From NCBI GenBank assembly GCA_003233535.1, contig QIMA01000324.1, forward strand, positions 1-5,859: a stretch of 5,859 nucleotides of DNA, in the 5' to 3' direction. Shown here piece after piece: positions 5,849 through 5,859 of the stretch. The position numbers and the translations under genes were made by a program. Every line of letters begins with the position of its first letter. Position 1 is the stretch's first letter. The notes beneath the pieces were generated by a model. The model was not told the origin of the DNA. It was given only the letters and a program-made list of their open reading frames with translations, and did no database searches. This stretch comes from Rhodanobacteraceae bacterium. Lineage in GTDB: Bacteria > Pseudomonadota > Gammaproteobacteria > Xanthomonadales > SZUA-5.

Positions 5849-5859
5849 GTGGTTCATAC
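5849..5859 (+). CDS. possible start of a divergent gene (partial)
   Basis: GAAGGAG at 5835-5841 is the strongest Shine-Dalgarno match on the plus strand of this spacer. It is followed after seven bases by GTG, and the frame runs off the right edge after three codons. The ideal spacing and the position opposite the fak operon suggest a divergently transcribed gene, but too little is present to identify it. Confidence 0.35.

Overview
The window looks like chromosome from a moderately GC-rich gammaproteobacterium, most likely of the Lysobacterales (Xanthomonadales) or a near relative. Two things point there: a minus-strand gene order that I recall from that group (DAK2/DegV fusion, plsY, birA, coaX, SPOR-domain protein), and the wording of the surviving PlsY tail (SGYVGLATV, HRGNLQRVWAGTE). 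The placement rests on remembered families, not on a search.

Layout from right to left on the minus strand. A fused fatty-acid kinase (FakA-like DAK2 plus FakB-like DegV, 3837-5672) overlaps a PlsY remnant (3511-3855), which overlaps birA (2592-3554). These three are packed as an operon. After a 120-base gap come coaX (1722-2471), then a 238-base gap and a membrane-anchored SPOR-like protein (827-1483). A 256-base spacer follows, and then a separate small gene (244-570) for a secreted protein with six cysteines; it has its own promoter candidate, ribosome binding site and terminator. The left edge holds what may be the tail of a plus-strand gene (1-180), and the right edge a likely start of a divergent plus-strand gene (from 5849). 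No gene-free stretch exceeds 300 bases; the spacers hold only the candidate sites listed here.

The genes fit together as lipid and cofactor housekeeping. FakA/FakB makes acyl-phosphate, which is the acyl donor for PlsY in phospholipid synthesis. BirA attaches biotin to acetyl-CoA carboxylase, and CoaX makes phosphopantothenate for coenzyme A.

The odd points are these. PlsY has lost its middle, including two of its three active-site motifs, while its reading frame stays open. BirA has a shortened, unrecognisable DNA-binding domain and altered biotin-site motifs. A 22-base intergenic repeat occurs twice in inverted orientation, bracketing exactly the fak-plsY-birA block. The small cysteine-rich secreted protein matches no family I know. 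No CRISPR array, rRNA, tRNA or intact insertion sequence was seen.
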